Positions 18,372-27,465 of a stretch of DNA of 64,000 nt are shown in pieces. The first letter of the stretch is position 1. Each line of letters starts with the position of its first letter. The position numbers and the translations under genes are program-made. The DNA is from Affinundibacterium fentianense. Its GTDB lineage: Bacteria > Pseudomonadota > Gammaproteobacteria > Burkholderiales > Burkholderiaceae_D. The stretch spans positions 389,139 through 453,138 of the forward strand of contig NZ_JAGSPJ010000005.1 in NCBI RefSeq assembly GCF_018139545.1, in the 5' to 3' direction. The notes under the pieces were generated by a model, which made no database searches, was not told the DNA's origin, and saw nothing but the letters and a program-made list of their open reading frames with translations.

Positions 18372-21011
18372 TTACGATAGTCTTGACTGACGTGAAAGCT
18401 TATGTTCACTTAGAAGTTGAGAGAAATGTTCAACTGAGATGGGTTTGCTGAAGTAGAAGCCTTGAATTTCGTCGCATCCAGCGCCGCGTAGAAAATCCAT
18501 TTGTTCGATATTTTCAACCCCTTCAGCCGTCACACTCATGCCAAGTGCGCTCGACATTGCAATAATTGCTTTGGTGAGCACAACGGAATCTTGGTTCTCT
18601 GGAATCTCTCGAATAAACGAGCGGTCAATTTTGAGGTTGTCGATAGGAAATCGTTGTAAATAAGATAGCGATGAAAATCCTGTTCCAAAATCGTCAAGCG
18701 AAATGCTAATGCCCAGTGTTTTGATCGCGTCGAACACCGAACTCAAGTGTTCAGCTTCCACCATCAATAAGCCTTCGGTGATCTCAAGTTGTAAGGCGTG
18801 TGCGGGCAACTCTGAGGCCAGTAATACTTCTAGAATAAATTGAGGTAATTTAGGGTCTTGGAATTGTTTGGGTGAGATGTTGACACTAATTTTAAAATCA
18901 ATTTGGTGTTCGACACGCCATTTTTGCGCTTGCTCGCAAGCCTTGCTCAAAACCCATCGTCCCATCGGCACGATTAAGCCAATTTCTTCAGCAAACGGAA
19001 TAAACTCGTTGGGCGCAACAAGACCCATGTCGGGCATGTTCCAACGGATAAGTGCCTCGGCACCGACTATTTGGCCATCATTTAAGTTCAGCTTAGGTTG
19101 GTAATACAGTAAGAATTCATCTTCTACGAGGGCTCGACGCAGATTACGTTCTAGAGTGTAACGATGCTGCGCCCTAATCATGAGATCTGATGTAAAGAAT
19201 TGGTAATTGTTTCGACCAAGTTCTTTCGCTAAGTACATGGCTGAATCTGCGCAACGAAGGAGTGTCGGACCGTCAGTACCATCATGAGGGAAAACGCTAA
19301 TGCCAATCGAGGTGCCTAAATGATATTGATGTTGATCGATGACAAAGGGTTCGCGCATTTTGGTGAGAATGCGATCAGCTAATTCTTTTAGGTGTTGTGC
19401 GGTTTCGAATTCTTCAACCACAATGACAAACTCATCGCCACCTAATCTGGCCAGCATATCGGTTGCGCGTATACAAGAGCTAAGACGTTTGGCGACATCG
19501 CAGAGCAGGCCATCACCGGCGGCATGACCAGCTGTATCATTCACATTCTTAAAGTGGTCAAGATCGAGGAAAATGACAGCGACTTTTTGATCATAGGCAT
19601 GCGCCAACGCAGTTGCCAAGCGTTGTTGCAATTGATGCCTATTTGGCAAGCCAGTCAAGGCATCGTGCGTCGCGATGTATTGTAGTTGTCTTTCGGTTTC
19701 TCGGACCTCGGTGGTATCTGTGAATGAGATCAATACAGCTTCGGTTTTATTGGTACGGGAATGTTTGATCGGCTGTACATTAACCAGTAACCAAACAATC
19801 GCATTATCTTGTAACTGCATGCCGACTGACAGATTTGAGAGTGCTTCGCCTGTGCGTAGTGCAATCGAGGCAGGATCGTCACCAATTTGAATCTCGCTTG
19901 CGTCTTCACGGAATAACCGTTTGAAGTAACGATGGCGGCGTCCCGTCGCATCGATATCTTGTATTTTTAAAATACGTTTTGCACTAGGATTGCAGGTGAG
20001 AATCTTCCCACCAGGTGCGATCACCATAATGCCTTCGGATAAATTGTTCACAACAGAGCGATACCGATCCTCACTGGTCGCTAAGCTATGCTCCATATTT
20101 TTTTTATCGATTGCGAGTGCAATGACATGCATCGCATCCATAATCAGTGTCTGCTCATCATCACTAGGTCTGCGGTGTTGATGATGATAGATATCAACCG
20201 TTCCCAAAAGTGTGTTGAAGGCCGTTTTGATTGGTACCGACCAGCATGAATGCAATCCGTAACGCAATGGCGTCGCACGGTGCCAATGCCAAATTTCGCT
20301 TTGCTCGAGATTTTCGACTATTTTGATTTTCGCGCTTTGAATTGCAACACCACAGGACCAACTACCTAAACCAATTTCGATATGGTCCATTTCATTTAAA
20401 AACTCTGCCTCCATCGAGGGGGCTGCTGCCATCCTGAGTTTTTGCGTTTCTTGATCGAATAGCATGATCGAACAAATAGAACCATTGTCCAATAGGCGTT
20501 CCATCCTATCGCAGACATCTTGCAAAATTTGGGTTAATGGATTGTCTAATGCAATCATTTCCAAAATTTCTTTTTCGTGGTGCAGCGCCTCGTGGCTCAA
20601 ACTATTTTTTTGCAGCCCACTGATCGAAGAATGGAGATGAAAGGTTTTGGCGATCGGTTGCGTCTGTAGGTCACGAATTCGCAATATGTAGGCAGTATTT
20701 CTTTGTACTGGGAAGGTATGTAAGCGAACTTCGACTTCTAAGAGTTGTTGTTGGCGTGTCTTCAATTGACAAAATTCGGCAATTGCATTGGGAAGTAAAC
20801 TGCTGCCAGCTTGAAGATGGGTTTTTAACTGATTCGGATGATGGAACTCGAGGAAGGCACTCCAGCGTAATCCCGCAATTTCGCTCAATTTTTTTGCACC
20901 GAGCAGGTGAATTCCTAGCTGATTTGCATGGACAATCGTCCCATCAATCAAGACGATTACAGCATCTTGTGTGTGCTGTTCAATGAGCATTTGCCAATTA
21001 ACGGGATACAT
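18372..21011 (-). CDS. PAS-GAF-PAS-GGDEF-EAL cyclic-di-GMP signalling protein
   Basis: Cytoplasmic sensor of 879 residues without transmembrane segments. Order: PAS (about 10-115), GAF (about 150-305), second PAS (about 315-435), GGDEF (about 445-605) and EAL (about 620-870). The diguanylate cyclase site is intact (ARLGGDEF, 524-528 for GGDEF). The phosphodiesterase site is also intact, with EAL at 652-654, the ELEITEG segment and DDFGTGFSSLSYL carrying catalytic acidic residues. It could therefore make or degrade c-di-GMP depending on signals bound by PAS or GAF. It lies upstream of ptsN on the same strand, 163 bases away, and probably forms its own transcript. Confidence 0.95.
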   Translation of the reverse strand: MYPVNWQMLIEQHTQDAVIVLIDGTIVHANQLGIHLLGAKKLSEIAGLRWSAFLEFHHPNQLKTHLQAGSSLLPNAIAEFCQLKTRQQQLLEVEVRLHTFPVQRNTAYILRIRDLQTQPIAKTFHLHSSISGLQKNSLSHEALHHEKEILEMIALDNPLTQILQDVCDRMERLLDNGSICSIMLFDQETQKLRMAAAPSMEAEFLNEMDHIEIGLGSWSCGVAIQSAKIKIVENLEQSEIWHWHRATPLRYGLHSCWSVPIKTAFNTLLGTVDIYHHQHRRPSDDEQTLIMDAMHVIALAIDKKNMEHSLATSEDRYRSVVNNLSEGIMVIAPGGKILTCNPSAKRILKIQDIDATGRRHRYFKRLFREDASEIQIGDDPASIALRTGEALSNLSVGMQLQDNAIVWLLVNVQPIKHSRTNKTEAVLISFTDTTEVRETERQLQYIATHDALTGLPNRHQLQQRLATALAHAYDQKVAVIFLDLDHFKNVNDTAGHAAGDGLLCDVAKRLSSCIRATDMLARLGGDEFVIVVEEFETAQHLKELADRILTKMREPFVIDQHQYHLGTSIGISVFPHDGTDGPTLLRCADSAMYLAKELGRNNYQFFTSDLMIRAQHRYTLERNLRRALVEDEFLLYYQPKLNLNDGQIVGAEALIRWNMPDMGLVAPNEFIPFAEEIGLIVPMGRWVLSKACEQAQKWRVEHQIDFKISVNISPKQFQDPKLPQFILEVLLASELPAHALQLEITEGLLMVEAEHLSSVFDAIKTLGISISLDDFGTGFSSLSYLQRFPIDNLKIDRSFIREIPENQDSVVLTKAIIAMSSALGMSVTAEGVENIEQMDFLRGAGCDEIQGFYFSKPISVEHFSQLLSEHKLSRQSRLS

Positions 21012-21312
21012 AAAGCCACTAAAAATGAATGAAAGATCTTAGCTTTGTGGATTTCGTCACAAGTAAGTTATCAAAAAAATCAATAAATGTACTGTATGCT
21101 AACACATTGCCTCAAATTTTCTGCATTTTCACCCGTTGGATTGATCAAGAAACTGGGGCGCAGTTGACAGTTCTTAATAAAAGTATAGAAATGATTGACA
21201 GAAATTACTTTGCGCTGCCGCAGAGATAGGCTTAAATTGAAACATCCTTGCATGCTTTTCCGAATAATTAATTTCAAATAAGAAACTTATTGCCCCGCAT
21301 TATTGCCGCGCA
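21012..21312. other. Intergenic region between queF and the GGDEF-EAL gene
   Basis: About 300 bases, AT-rich, presumably carrying the minus-strand promoter of the GGDEF-EAL gene in its left part. No RNA gene or clear terminator is visible. The right end holds the tandem repeat at 21288-21326. Confidence 0.5.
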
Positions 21313-21326
21313 TTATTGCCGCGCAC
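21288..21326. repeat. Three tandem copies of a 13-base unit at the queF 3' end
   Basis: The units TATTGCCCCGCAT, TATTGCCGCGCAT and TATTGCCGCGCAC follow each other without gaps and differ at only one or two positions. The queF stop codon (minus strand, 21313-21315) lies in the third unit, so duplication has reshaped the end of the gene and its trailer. Confidence 0.85.
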
Positions 21327-22173
21327 TACGCAAGTTCGATGGCATTTTTCCCGTAGAAAAATTACTACGCCAAGGATTAATATCCAAGCCGCCGCGTCGC
21401 GTGTAACGCGCATACACAGAGAGTTTTTGCGGTTTGCAATGCTGCATGATGTCGCAAAAAATACGCTCTACACATTGTTCGTGAAATTCATTGTGATTTC
21501 TAAATCCGATCAGATAACGTAGCAGCGCTTCTTGATCAATTGGTGCGCCGACGTAATGAATTTGTACGCTAGCCCAGTCAGGTTGCCCTGTGACTAAACA
21601 ATTCGATTTCAGCAAATGGGACACTAAGCTTTCCTCAATCGCTGCTTGGCTGTGATCGGCACTTAAAATTTCTGGGATAGGTGAATAGTGATCGACTTCG
21701 ATATCTAAACGATCTAATAACAAACCATCTAATTCATGAAATCCAGCTTTTGCAAATTGCTCTTGTGGAACGAGAGTGATTTGCACGGGGGCGCCGAATC
21801 CATTCGAGAGATCTGCTTGCAGCAAACTCAGTAAGGCATCAGTGCCCGCCAATTTGGTTTGATTAAATGAATTCAAATACAATTTGAAGGACTTTGATTC
21901 AATGATATTCGGCGAGTCCGCAGGGGCAAAGACGCTGAGTATGGCGACCTGCGGCTTGCCACGTAAATTCAACCAAGAGACTTCGTAAGCATTCCAAAAA
22001 TCCATCCCGAAAAAAGGCAGATTGACAGCCATGCCATCGACAATTTTTAGACCAATTTCTGCACGCTTTTCGGCCCGAGGAATCGGAAAAATTAAGCTAG
22101 GATCATATTGCGTTTGATACGCAGAAGTCTTACCTAGTTGCGATTGTTCTGGTGAATTATTGGAAGTGCTCAT
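21313..22173 (-). CDS. queF: NADPH-dependent 7-cyano-7-deazaguanine reductase
   Basis: QueF reduces preQ0 to preQ1 in queuosine tRNA modification. This is the long, two-domain (YqcD-type) form, 286 residues. The substrate-binding QueF motif [13 protein letters not shown] is in the N-terminal half, and the catalytic Cys is in [15 protein letters not shown]. The C-terminal [15 protein letters not shown] is typical. The ATG at 22173 is chosen rather than the TTG at 22191. The stop codon lies inside a 13-base tandem repeat. No other queuosine genes are near; ilvA lies upstream on the same strand. Confidence 0.96.
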   Translation of the reverse strand: MSTSNNSPEQSQLGKTSAYQTQYDPSLIFPIPRAEKRAEIGLKIVDGMAVNLPFFGMDFWNAYEVSWLNLRGKPQVAILSVFAPADSPNIIESKSFKLYLNSFNQTKLAGTDALLSLLQADLSNGFGAPVQITLVPQEQFAKAGFHELDGLLLDRLDIEVDHYSPIPEILSADHSQAAIEESLVSHLLKSNCLVTGQPDWASVQIHYVGAPIDQEALLRYLIGFRNHNEFHEQCVERIFCDIMQHCKPQKLSVYARYTRRGGLDINPWRSNFSTGKMPSNLRSARQ

Positions 22174-22229
22174 AGTGCGTGTTTCTATCAAAAAATCGAG
22201 CTGGTATCGTGCATCCAGCTTCCTAGTTT

Positions 22230-23765
22230 TTATCCTAGGAAAAGTTTATAAACAGGATTCTCGCTCTCATCCCAATAGCGGTATCCTAGGCCATTCAAAA
22301 ATTCTTTAAACGCCTTCATTTCTTTTTTCGGTACCTGCAAACCGACTAAAGTACGGCCGTAGTCGGCGCCGTGATTCCGATAGTGGAACAAGCTGATATT
22401 CCAATTCGGGGCCATGCTGTTTAAGAAACGCATTAAGGCGCCAGGGCGTTCTGGAAATTCAAAGCGATATAGCAATTCATTCTCTGCTAGTTCGCTCTTA
22501 CCTCCGACTAAATGGCGGATGTGAAGTTTAGCCAATTCGTCGTCAGTTAAGTCCAAAGTAGGAAAGCCGTGCTTGATAAAGGTTTTGGCGATTTTGCTGG
22601 ATTCTTCACGATTGGTGACTTGAACACCGACGAAAATGTGTGCCTCTTTTTTATCGCTGATACGGTAGTTAAACTCTGTCACGTTGCGTGGGCCAACCAG
22701 TTCGCAGAAGCGTTTGAAACTGCCTTGGATTTCTGGAATGGTAACGGCAAACACAGCTTCGCGTGCTTCACCGACTTCAGCGCGTTCGGCGACAAAACGT
22801 AGGCGATCAAAATTCATGTTGGCACCGCAAGCGATGGTCACCATGGTTTCATTTTTTAGCGGCTTTTTATTTGCTTTGGCGCGTTCAATATACGCTTTGC
22901 AGCCCGCGACAGCCAAGGCACCAGCTGGTTCCAAAATCGAGCGTGTGTCTTGGAATACATCTTTAATCGCAGCGCAAACTTCATCGGTATCCACTAAGAT
23001 CACTTCATCCACATATTGCTTCGCCAAACGGAATGTTTCTTCGCCCACGAGTTTGACTGCAGTACCGTCGGAGAATAAACCAACATCATTGAGTGTCACA
23101 CGTTTGCCAGCCTTCAGGCTTCGATACATGCCATCGGAATCCACGGTTTGCACACCGATAATTTTGATGTCAGGGCGCACCGTTTTAACATAAGCAGAAA
23201 CACCAGCAATTAAACCACCACCACCGATGGCGACAAAAATCGCGTGGATAGGGCCTGCATGTTGGCGCAAAATTTCCATGCCGACCGTGCCTTGACCCGC
23301 AATCACGTCCGGATCATCAAACGGATGCACGAAAGTGAGTTTGCGTTTTTTTTCTAAGGTCAAAGCATGATCGTAGGCATCACTATACGATTCACCTTGC
23401 AACACGATCTCGACGGCATCGCCACCGTGCGCGCGCACCGCATCAATTTTGACTGGCGGCGTCGTGGTTGGCATCACAATCACTGCTTTACAGCCAACGC
23501 GCCTCGCGCTTAATGCCACACCTTGTGCATGATTACCAGCGGAAGCGCAAATCACGCCACGCTTGAGTTGTGCTGGCGTTAAGTGGGCAATCTTATTGTA
23601 AGCACCACGTAGTTTGAAACTGAAGACACTTTGCATGTCTTCGCGTTTAAAGTGAATTTGGTTGTCCATACGCTTTGATAGCGTCGGTGCCAATTCAAGT
23701 GGCGTTTCAAATGCCACGTCATAGACGCGGGCAGTCAGGATTTTTTTCAGATAATCGGTAGCCAT
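22230..23765 (-). CDS. ilvA: Threonine ammonia-lyase, biosynthetic
   Basis: PLP enzyme of 511 residues that deaminates threonine to 2-oxobutyrate, the first step of isoleucine synthesis. The PLP lysine is in [11 protein letters not shown] near residue 56. [11 protein letters not shown] and the glycine-rich GGGGLIAG loop bind the cofactor phosphate. Two ACT-like regulatory subdomains occupy residues about 330-511 ([15 protein letters not shown] and [12 protein letters not shown]), so feedback control by isoleucine is expected. The ATG at 23765 (MATDYLKK) is preferred over the TTG at 23789. Confidence 0.96.
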   Translation of the reverse strand: MATDYLKKILTARVYDVAFETPLELAPTLSKRMDNQIHFKREDMQSVFSFKLRGAYNKIAHLTPAQLKRGVICASAGNHAQGVALSARRVGCKAVIVMPTTTPPVKIDAVRAHGGDAVEIVLQGESYSDAYDHALTLEKKRKLTFVHPFDDPDVIAGQGTVGMEILRQHAGPIHAIFVAIGGGGLIAGVSAYVKTVRPDIKIIGVQTVDSDGMYRSLKAGKRVTLNDVGLFSDGTAVKLVGEETFRLAKQYVDEVILVDTDEVCAAIKDVFQDTRSILEPAGALAVAGCKAYIERAKANKKPLKNETMVTIACGANMNFDRLRFVAERAEVGEAREAVFAVTIPEIQGSFKRFCELVGPRNVTEFNYRISDKKEAHIFVGVQVTNREESSKIAKTFIKHGFPTLDLTDDELAKLHIRHLVGGKSELAENELLYRFEFPERPGALMRFLNSMAPNWNISLFHYRNHGADYGRTLVGLQVPKKEMKAFKEFLNGLGYRYWDESENPVYKLFLG

Positions 23766-23957
23766 GGATGCAATCTTTTCAAAATACAAAAGTTAAATGC
23801 GGACATCATGCAAGTCCCATGGTGTGTGGGATGGCGTCATTCTGAATGGATGAATTCAGAATCGACTGCGATACCGGCGCGGTGGCGCTGGTTTTGTTTC
23901 GTATTTCATGCGGGAGGCAATGGTAATGCCTAGTTGATGCAATGAAATAAGTGCAAA

Positions 23958-23987
23958 TTATTTAAGTCCTGTTCCAAGCATTATAAT
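23958..23987 (+). promoter_or_regulatory. Candidate sigma-70 promoter for the yqaA-like gene
   Basis: A consensus -10 TATAAT at 23982-23987 lies 31 bases before the ATG at 24018. The best -35 at correct spacing (18 bases) is a weak TTATTT at 23958-23963. Confidence 0.4.
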
Positions 23988-24017
23988 GTATCCCTTCCTT
24001 CCCTTTACGAAAAAGCC

Positions 24018-24509
24018 ATGATAGAAGCGGCTGTTGCTTGGTTGTTTAGTGTTTTTGCCATTTCAAAAATCGGCTTGACCGCCGTTTTTGTGATCAGCTT
24101 TGTGTCGGCAACTTTATTACCGATGGGATCAGAGCCGGCAGTGTTTGCCATGATCAAGGCGAATCCTGAATTGTTTTGGCTGACCATTCTGGTGGCGACT
24201 GTGGGAAATACCTTGGGTGGTATGCTGAATTATTTTATTGGCTACGAAGCCAAACAGACGTTTGCAAAGGAGCGCAATAGTCGCTGGTTTGGCTGGCTCG
24301 AACGCTATGGCGCAAAGACCATGTTACTGGCATGGCTGCCTGTCATCGGTGATCCTATCTGTGCCGTTGGTGGTTGGCTCAAATTACCTGCTTGGCCGTG
24401 TATGCTGTATATGGCAATCGGCAAATTCTTGCGTTATCTCGCCATGACTTATTTACTTTTAAAAGTGCCAGAAGGATTTTGGCACGGCATTGCATCTTGG
24501 TTGGGCTAG
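24018..24509 (+). CDS. yqaA: YqaA family inner-membrane protein (DedA/VTT-like)
   Basis: A 163-residue, highly hydrophobic protein with about four membrane segments. Motifs of the YqaA/SNARE-associated (VTT) family are present: SFVSATLLPMGSEPAVF, TVGNTLGGMLNYFIG and AWLPVIGDPICAVGGWLKL. DedA-type proteins flip lipids or maintain membrane homeostasis; the YqaA branch has no assigned function. A consensus -10 lies just upstream. It is convergent with the esterase gene, with only 18 bases between stops. Confidence 0.9.
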   Translation: MIEAAVAWLFSVFAISKIGLTAVFVISFVSATLLPMGSEPAVFAMIKANPELFWLTILVATVGNTLGGMLNYFIGYEAKQTFAKERNSRWFGWLERYGAKTMLLAWLPVIGDPICAVGGWLKLPAWPCMLYMAIGKFLRYLAMTYLLLKVPEGFWHGIASWLG

Positions 24510-24527
24510 GGCGCTGGTCGTCGCCGC

Positions 24528-25502
24528 TCAGTTGCTCTGCCGTGCAAAGAAGTCCCAAATCATTGCTGGGCCGTTGGGTGTCATCGGTGATGGCCCAAGT
24601 AAGCGTGGGCGTTTCCAGTAGGCTTGCGGCATGCCGTGGCCACCACCGACAATGGTTACGAGTTCCACTTCTTTTTTGCCTTCGCTTGTTCTGTCACTTC
24701 GCCAAAGTGCGCGCTCAACATTGGATTTCTTTTCGCTACTAATCAAAGGAGCATCGCTAATTTGATTGAGGTTGACGAAAAACTGTGCAGACTCTTGCGA
24801 CGATTTGAGTATGCCGCCTTTGTAGAATAGACCCCATAGACTAGTTTCACCTCCGCCATAATGAACGATGGGATCTTCAGTGCCATTCATCAGCATGACC
24901 GATGTGCTTGATCCGGTAGTCGTGCATTTAAAATTATCCGCCACGGGCAAATTCGCCGAAACCGCGGCAACTGCGCGAAAGCGGGTGGGGGCTTCTACTG
25001 CTAAACGCAAGGACATAAAACCACCCGATGATACGCCTGTTGCAAAAATACGCTTTGCGTCAAAGGCGTTTTCTGCAACCAGTTTATCGGTAAGCGAGGT
25101 CAAGAATTTAACGTGGTCAAGCTCTTGCCCATCGACTTTGAAATCGCCCACTTTGCTACAGTCGTTCCAATCAAAAGAACTGGCGCTAGGGTAGACCACG
25201 CCGAAACCATACTGATCCGCAAGACGGTCAAAGCCGTAACCCGTCTCTAAGCGAATCTGTGATCCATTTTGGCCCGAACCATGCATGACGATGACTAAGG
25301 GCGCAGTTTTGCGCATGCCCTTCGGCAAGTAAGTGCGGTAAGTGTATTGTTTGCCGTCGACGTCAATCGTGCTCTTGGCGAAGATGCCAGATAAGGGCGG
25401 TATTTCTGGATCGGGCGTATAGAGAAGCCAAACAAACAAGCCACCTGCAAGCGCGACCAAACCGAGTAACGCATACGAACTTTTTAGTAGAATTTTTTTC
25501 AT
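24528..25502 (-). CDS. Membrane-anchored or exported esterase, PHB-depolymerase/LpqC family
   Basis: Protein of 324 residues with an N-terminal hydrophobic anchor or signal (residues about 7-28, YALLGLVALAGGLFVWLLY). Alpha/beta hydrolase with oxyanion region VIVMHGSGQNG, nucleophile elbow GVSSGGFMS (Ser), Asp in NGTEDPIV and His in GGGHGMP. The family (COG3509) includes poly(3-hydroxybutyrate) depolymerases and feruloyl esterases. No PHB granule genes are near, so the ester substrate is open. It is followed upstream on the same strand by a small membrane protein, 60 bases apart, possibly co-transcribed. Confidence 0.85.
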   Translation of the reverse strand: MKKILLKSSYALLGLVALAGGLFVWLLYTPDPEIPPLSGIFAKSTIDVDGKQYTYRTYLPKGMRKTAPLVIVMHGSGQNGSQIRLETGYGFDRLADQYGFGVVYPSASSFDWNDCSKVGDFKVDGQELDHVKFLTSLTDKLVAENAFDAKRIFATGVSSGGFMSLRLAVEAPTRFRAVAAVSANLPVADNFKCTTTGSSTSVMLMNGTEDPIVHYGGGETSLWGLFYKGGILKSSQESAQFFVNLNQISDAPLISSEKKSNVERALWRSDRTSEGKKEVELVTIVGGGHGMPQAYWKRPRLLGPSPMTPNGPAMIWDFFARQSN

Positions 25503-25562
25503 GATTTAGCTTTTGTATAGGTAGACTGCTGGTGATGGCTCAGTGGCTGTCCCGATTTATGG

Positions 25563-25982
25563 CTATGTTTTACGCCATTGATCACCTTGTTTTTTAATGT
25601 AGTGACGATAAACATAAGACCAAGGAATCGCGGCATACACGAGTATGACTGCCCCAATTGCAAACACATTGGGCAGTAATTTGTCATCGAGTGTTCCATT
25701 CAACCAGAGTGGCAAAGGTACGGCAATTAACCAAATTGTTTTCCACAATAGTTCCCACATCAGTACAGGTAACAGCTGTAAGGGATAACGAATCCCAAGT
25801 ACACATAGTAACCAAAATGCCGCCATCATGGAGGTTTCTACCCCACGAAAAAATTCCCATGCTGAGAACGGCTTTTTAGAAGCGAATACGCCTGGCCATA
25901 AACTCAGCGCAAGACCGACGACCACCAACAAGTACATTGCACGCAATACATAGAGGCGAGTGAGAGAGACTTCATTCATCAT
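25563..25982 (-). CDS. Small integral membrane protein, unknown function
   Basis: Protein of 139 residues with four hydrophobic segments (about 10-30, 50-70, 75-97 and 105-125) and a basic C-terminal tail (YRHYIKKQGDQWRK). AGGA precedes two adjacent ATG codons (25982 and 25979). No family motif is recognised. It lies between the TPR gene and the esterase on the same strand. Confidence 0.75.
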   Translation of the reverse strand: MMNEVSLTRLYVLRAMYLLVVVGLALSLWPGVFASKKPFSAWEFFRGVETSMMAAFWLLCVLGIRYPLQLLPVLMWELLWKTIWLIAVPLPLWLNGTLDDKLLPNVFAIGAVILVYAAIPWSYVYRHYIKKQGDQWRKT

Positions 25983-26024
25983 TTTTTCCTAGTGTTTTAT
26001 ATTCGTAATTTGGTGGAACGGAGT

Positions 26025-27044
26025 TCACTTCAGCAGCTTTATTTGCTCTTCTGCGTCCGCACGAGTTCTTGCGCTTACGGCGGGTGTGTAGGCTAGGGCT
26101 TTTTCAAAATAGGAAATGGCTTTGGTTTTATCGCCCAAGGCTTGCCAAGTTTTACCGAGTCGATAAAGCACGGCGCCAGTGTTCTCCATACTTAAGGATT
26201 TCTCTAAATGAGGTAGCGCTTCTTTTACTTTGCCTTGCTCCTGTAATGATCTGCCAAGTCCGAGATGCGCGGCTGCGGAATCCGGAAAGCGTTGAATGAC
26301 TTCACGAAACATCTTTTCCGCATCCAGGAATTTTTTCTCCTTGACGAAGGTTTGAGCGATGTCGACAGCAATTTCGTTCTGTAGCTGCGCGATGACAGGG
26401 TTGCCACTACTATTCACGGCCAAAACGCCACTTTTCGCTTTTTCCAGTTCTTCATCTTTGAGATCAAATTTTGCTTGCAGTAGGTTCGCCGCCGCTGGGC
26501 TGACTTTCCGTGTTTCTGCAATCACATCTTTTGCTTTTGAATGACTGCCACCCATTAAACCTGGCACTTCCAAATAAAAAGTCATCAAGGAGTGCGCCGC
26601 ATTAAAATTTTTGGGGTCTAGCGCTAGGGCTGTTTTGAAAGAATCACGAATTTTTCCGAGAGAGCTGATACCCGCCATCAGGCCGCCTTTTTCTGCTTTG
26701 ATCCCTAGCACATTGCCAAGTGCTTCATGGCATTCAGAATTTTTGGGATTGTTGGCAATACATTGCTCGGCAATTTTCACGCCTTCATCGAGTTGAGCAA
26801 CTTTGCCTGTAATTAAAATCAAATCCACTTTGGCCACCAAAGCATCGGCATAGTTGGCATCAGTCGCCAATTTGCTACTAATCGCACGCTCGACTTCGGC
26901 ATATTTTTTCGCTTTGATGAGGGCGCTGTATTCGTGTGCCTGCGCTGTTTGCATCGCTAGCATGGATGACACTAATGGCGTCAATAGCAGCGAAACCATG
27001 ATGGCATTGCGCATACGAGATGGTGGTGAGGGGAAGGTCGTCAT
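26025..27044 (-). CDS. Exported tetratricopeptide-repeat protein
   Basis: Protein of 339 residues from the ATG at 27044, which has AGGA seven bases upstream; the ATG at 27050 and the frame from 27095 are poorer. The signal peptide spans about residues 10-36 (VSLLLTPLVSSMLAMQTAQA). The mature part has several TPR units, the clearest being AHLGLGRSLQEQGKVKEALPHLEKS and VLYRLGKTWQALGDKTKAISYFEKAL near the C-terminus (quoted here as family-typical blocks). It is probably a periplasmic scaffold. Followed on the same strand by a small membrane protein and an esterase. Partner unknown. Confidence 0.85.
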   Translation of the reverse strand: MTTFPSPPSRMRNAIMVSLLLTPLVSSMLAMQTAQAHEYSALIKAKKYAEVERAISSKLATDANYADALVAKVDLILITGKVAQLDEGVKIAEQCIANNPKNSECHEALGNVLGIKAEKGGLMAGISSLGKIRDSFKTALALDPKNFNAAHSLMTFYLEVPGLMGGSHSKAKDVIAETRKVSPAAANLLQAKFDLKDEELEKAKSGVLAVNSSGNPVIAQLQNEIAVDIAQTFVKEKKFLDAEKMFREVIQRFPDSAAAHLGLGRSLQEQGKVKEALPHLEKSLSMENTGAVLYRLGKTWQALGDKTKAISYFEKALAYTPAVSARTRADAEEQIKLLK

Positions 27045-27465
27045 AGTCATTTCCTTAATGAGTGAATCGGTGCCTAGTGATAGAAATGATTGCAATCAGC
27101 GCTTTCAAGCCGCAATCGATAATGAAGTATCCGCCGCTAGCCCCTAGGTTTTCTATCGAAATCGGACGGGCTACGGTTTGCTCACCATGAGTTGCGGTTG
27201 GCGTTCGATGAGTTACAGGTGTTACAGGTGAAAATCGAATAGTGGGATGGATGATGAGACGGGTAGAAGATCACTAGCGTTAGCCATTTGGGATGGTATT
27301 TGTTGTTAAAAATGTGCTACTTAAAACGAAAATTACTTGCTCAGGGCAACACTATTTAAGTAAATGCATTGTTTGGGATTCGACTTTTGACGTAGGATGC
27401 AGAGTGTGGTTTTTCGCCGCTTGGCAAATGACTTTGCTGGTCAATTCTAAATTGGAGTCTTCACG
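27045..27465. other. Intergenic region between the TPR gene and the aminopeptidase
   Basis: About 420 bases between divergent genes. It holds a short direct repeat, GTTACAGGT twice, near 27210-27228. No RNA gene or clear promoter pair is recognisable. The right end should contain the promoter of the aminopeptidase. Confidence 0.4.

Noticed and set aside
21288..21326. CRISPR-like repeat
   Set aside because: Direct tandem units of 13 bases without spacers and no cas genes; a simple tandem duplication.
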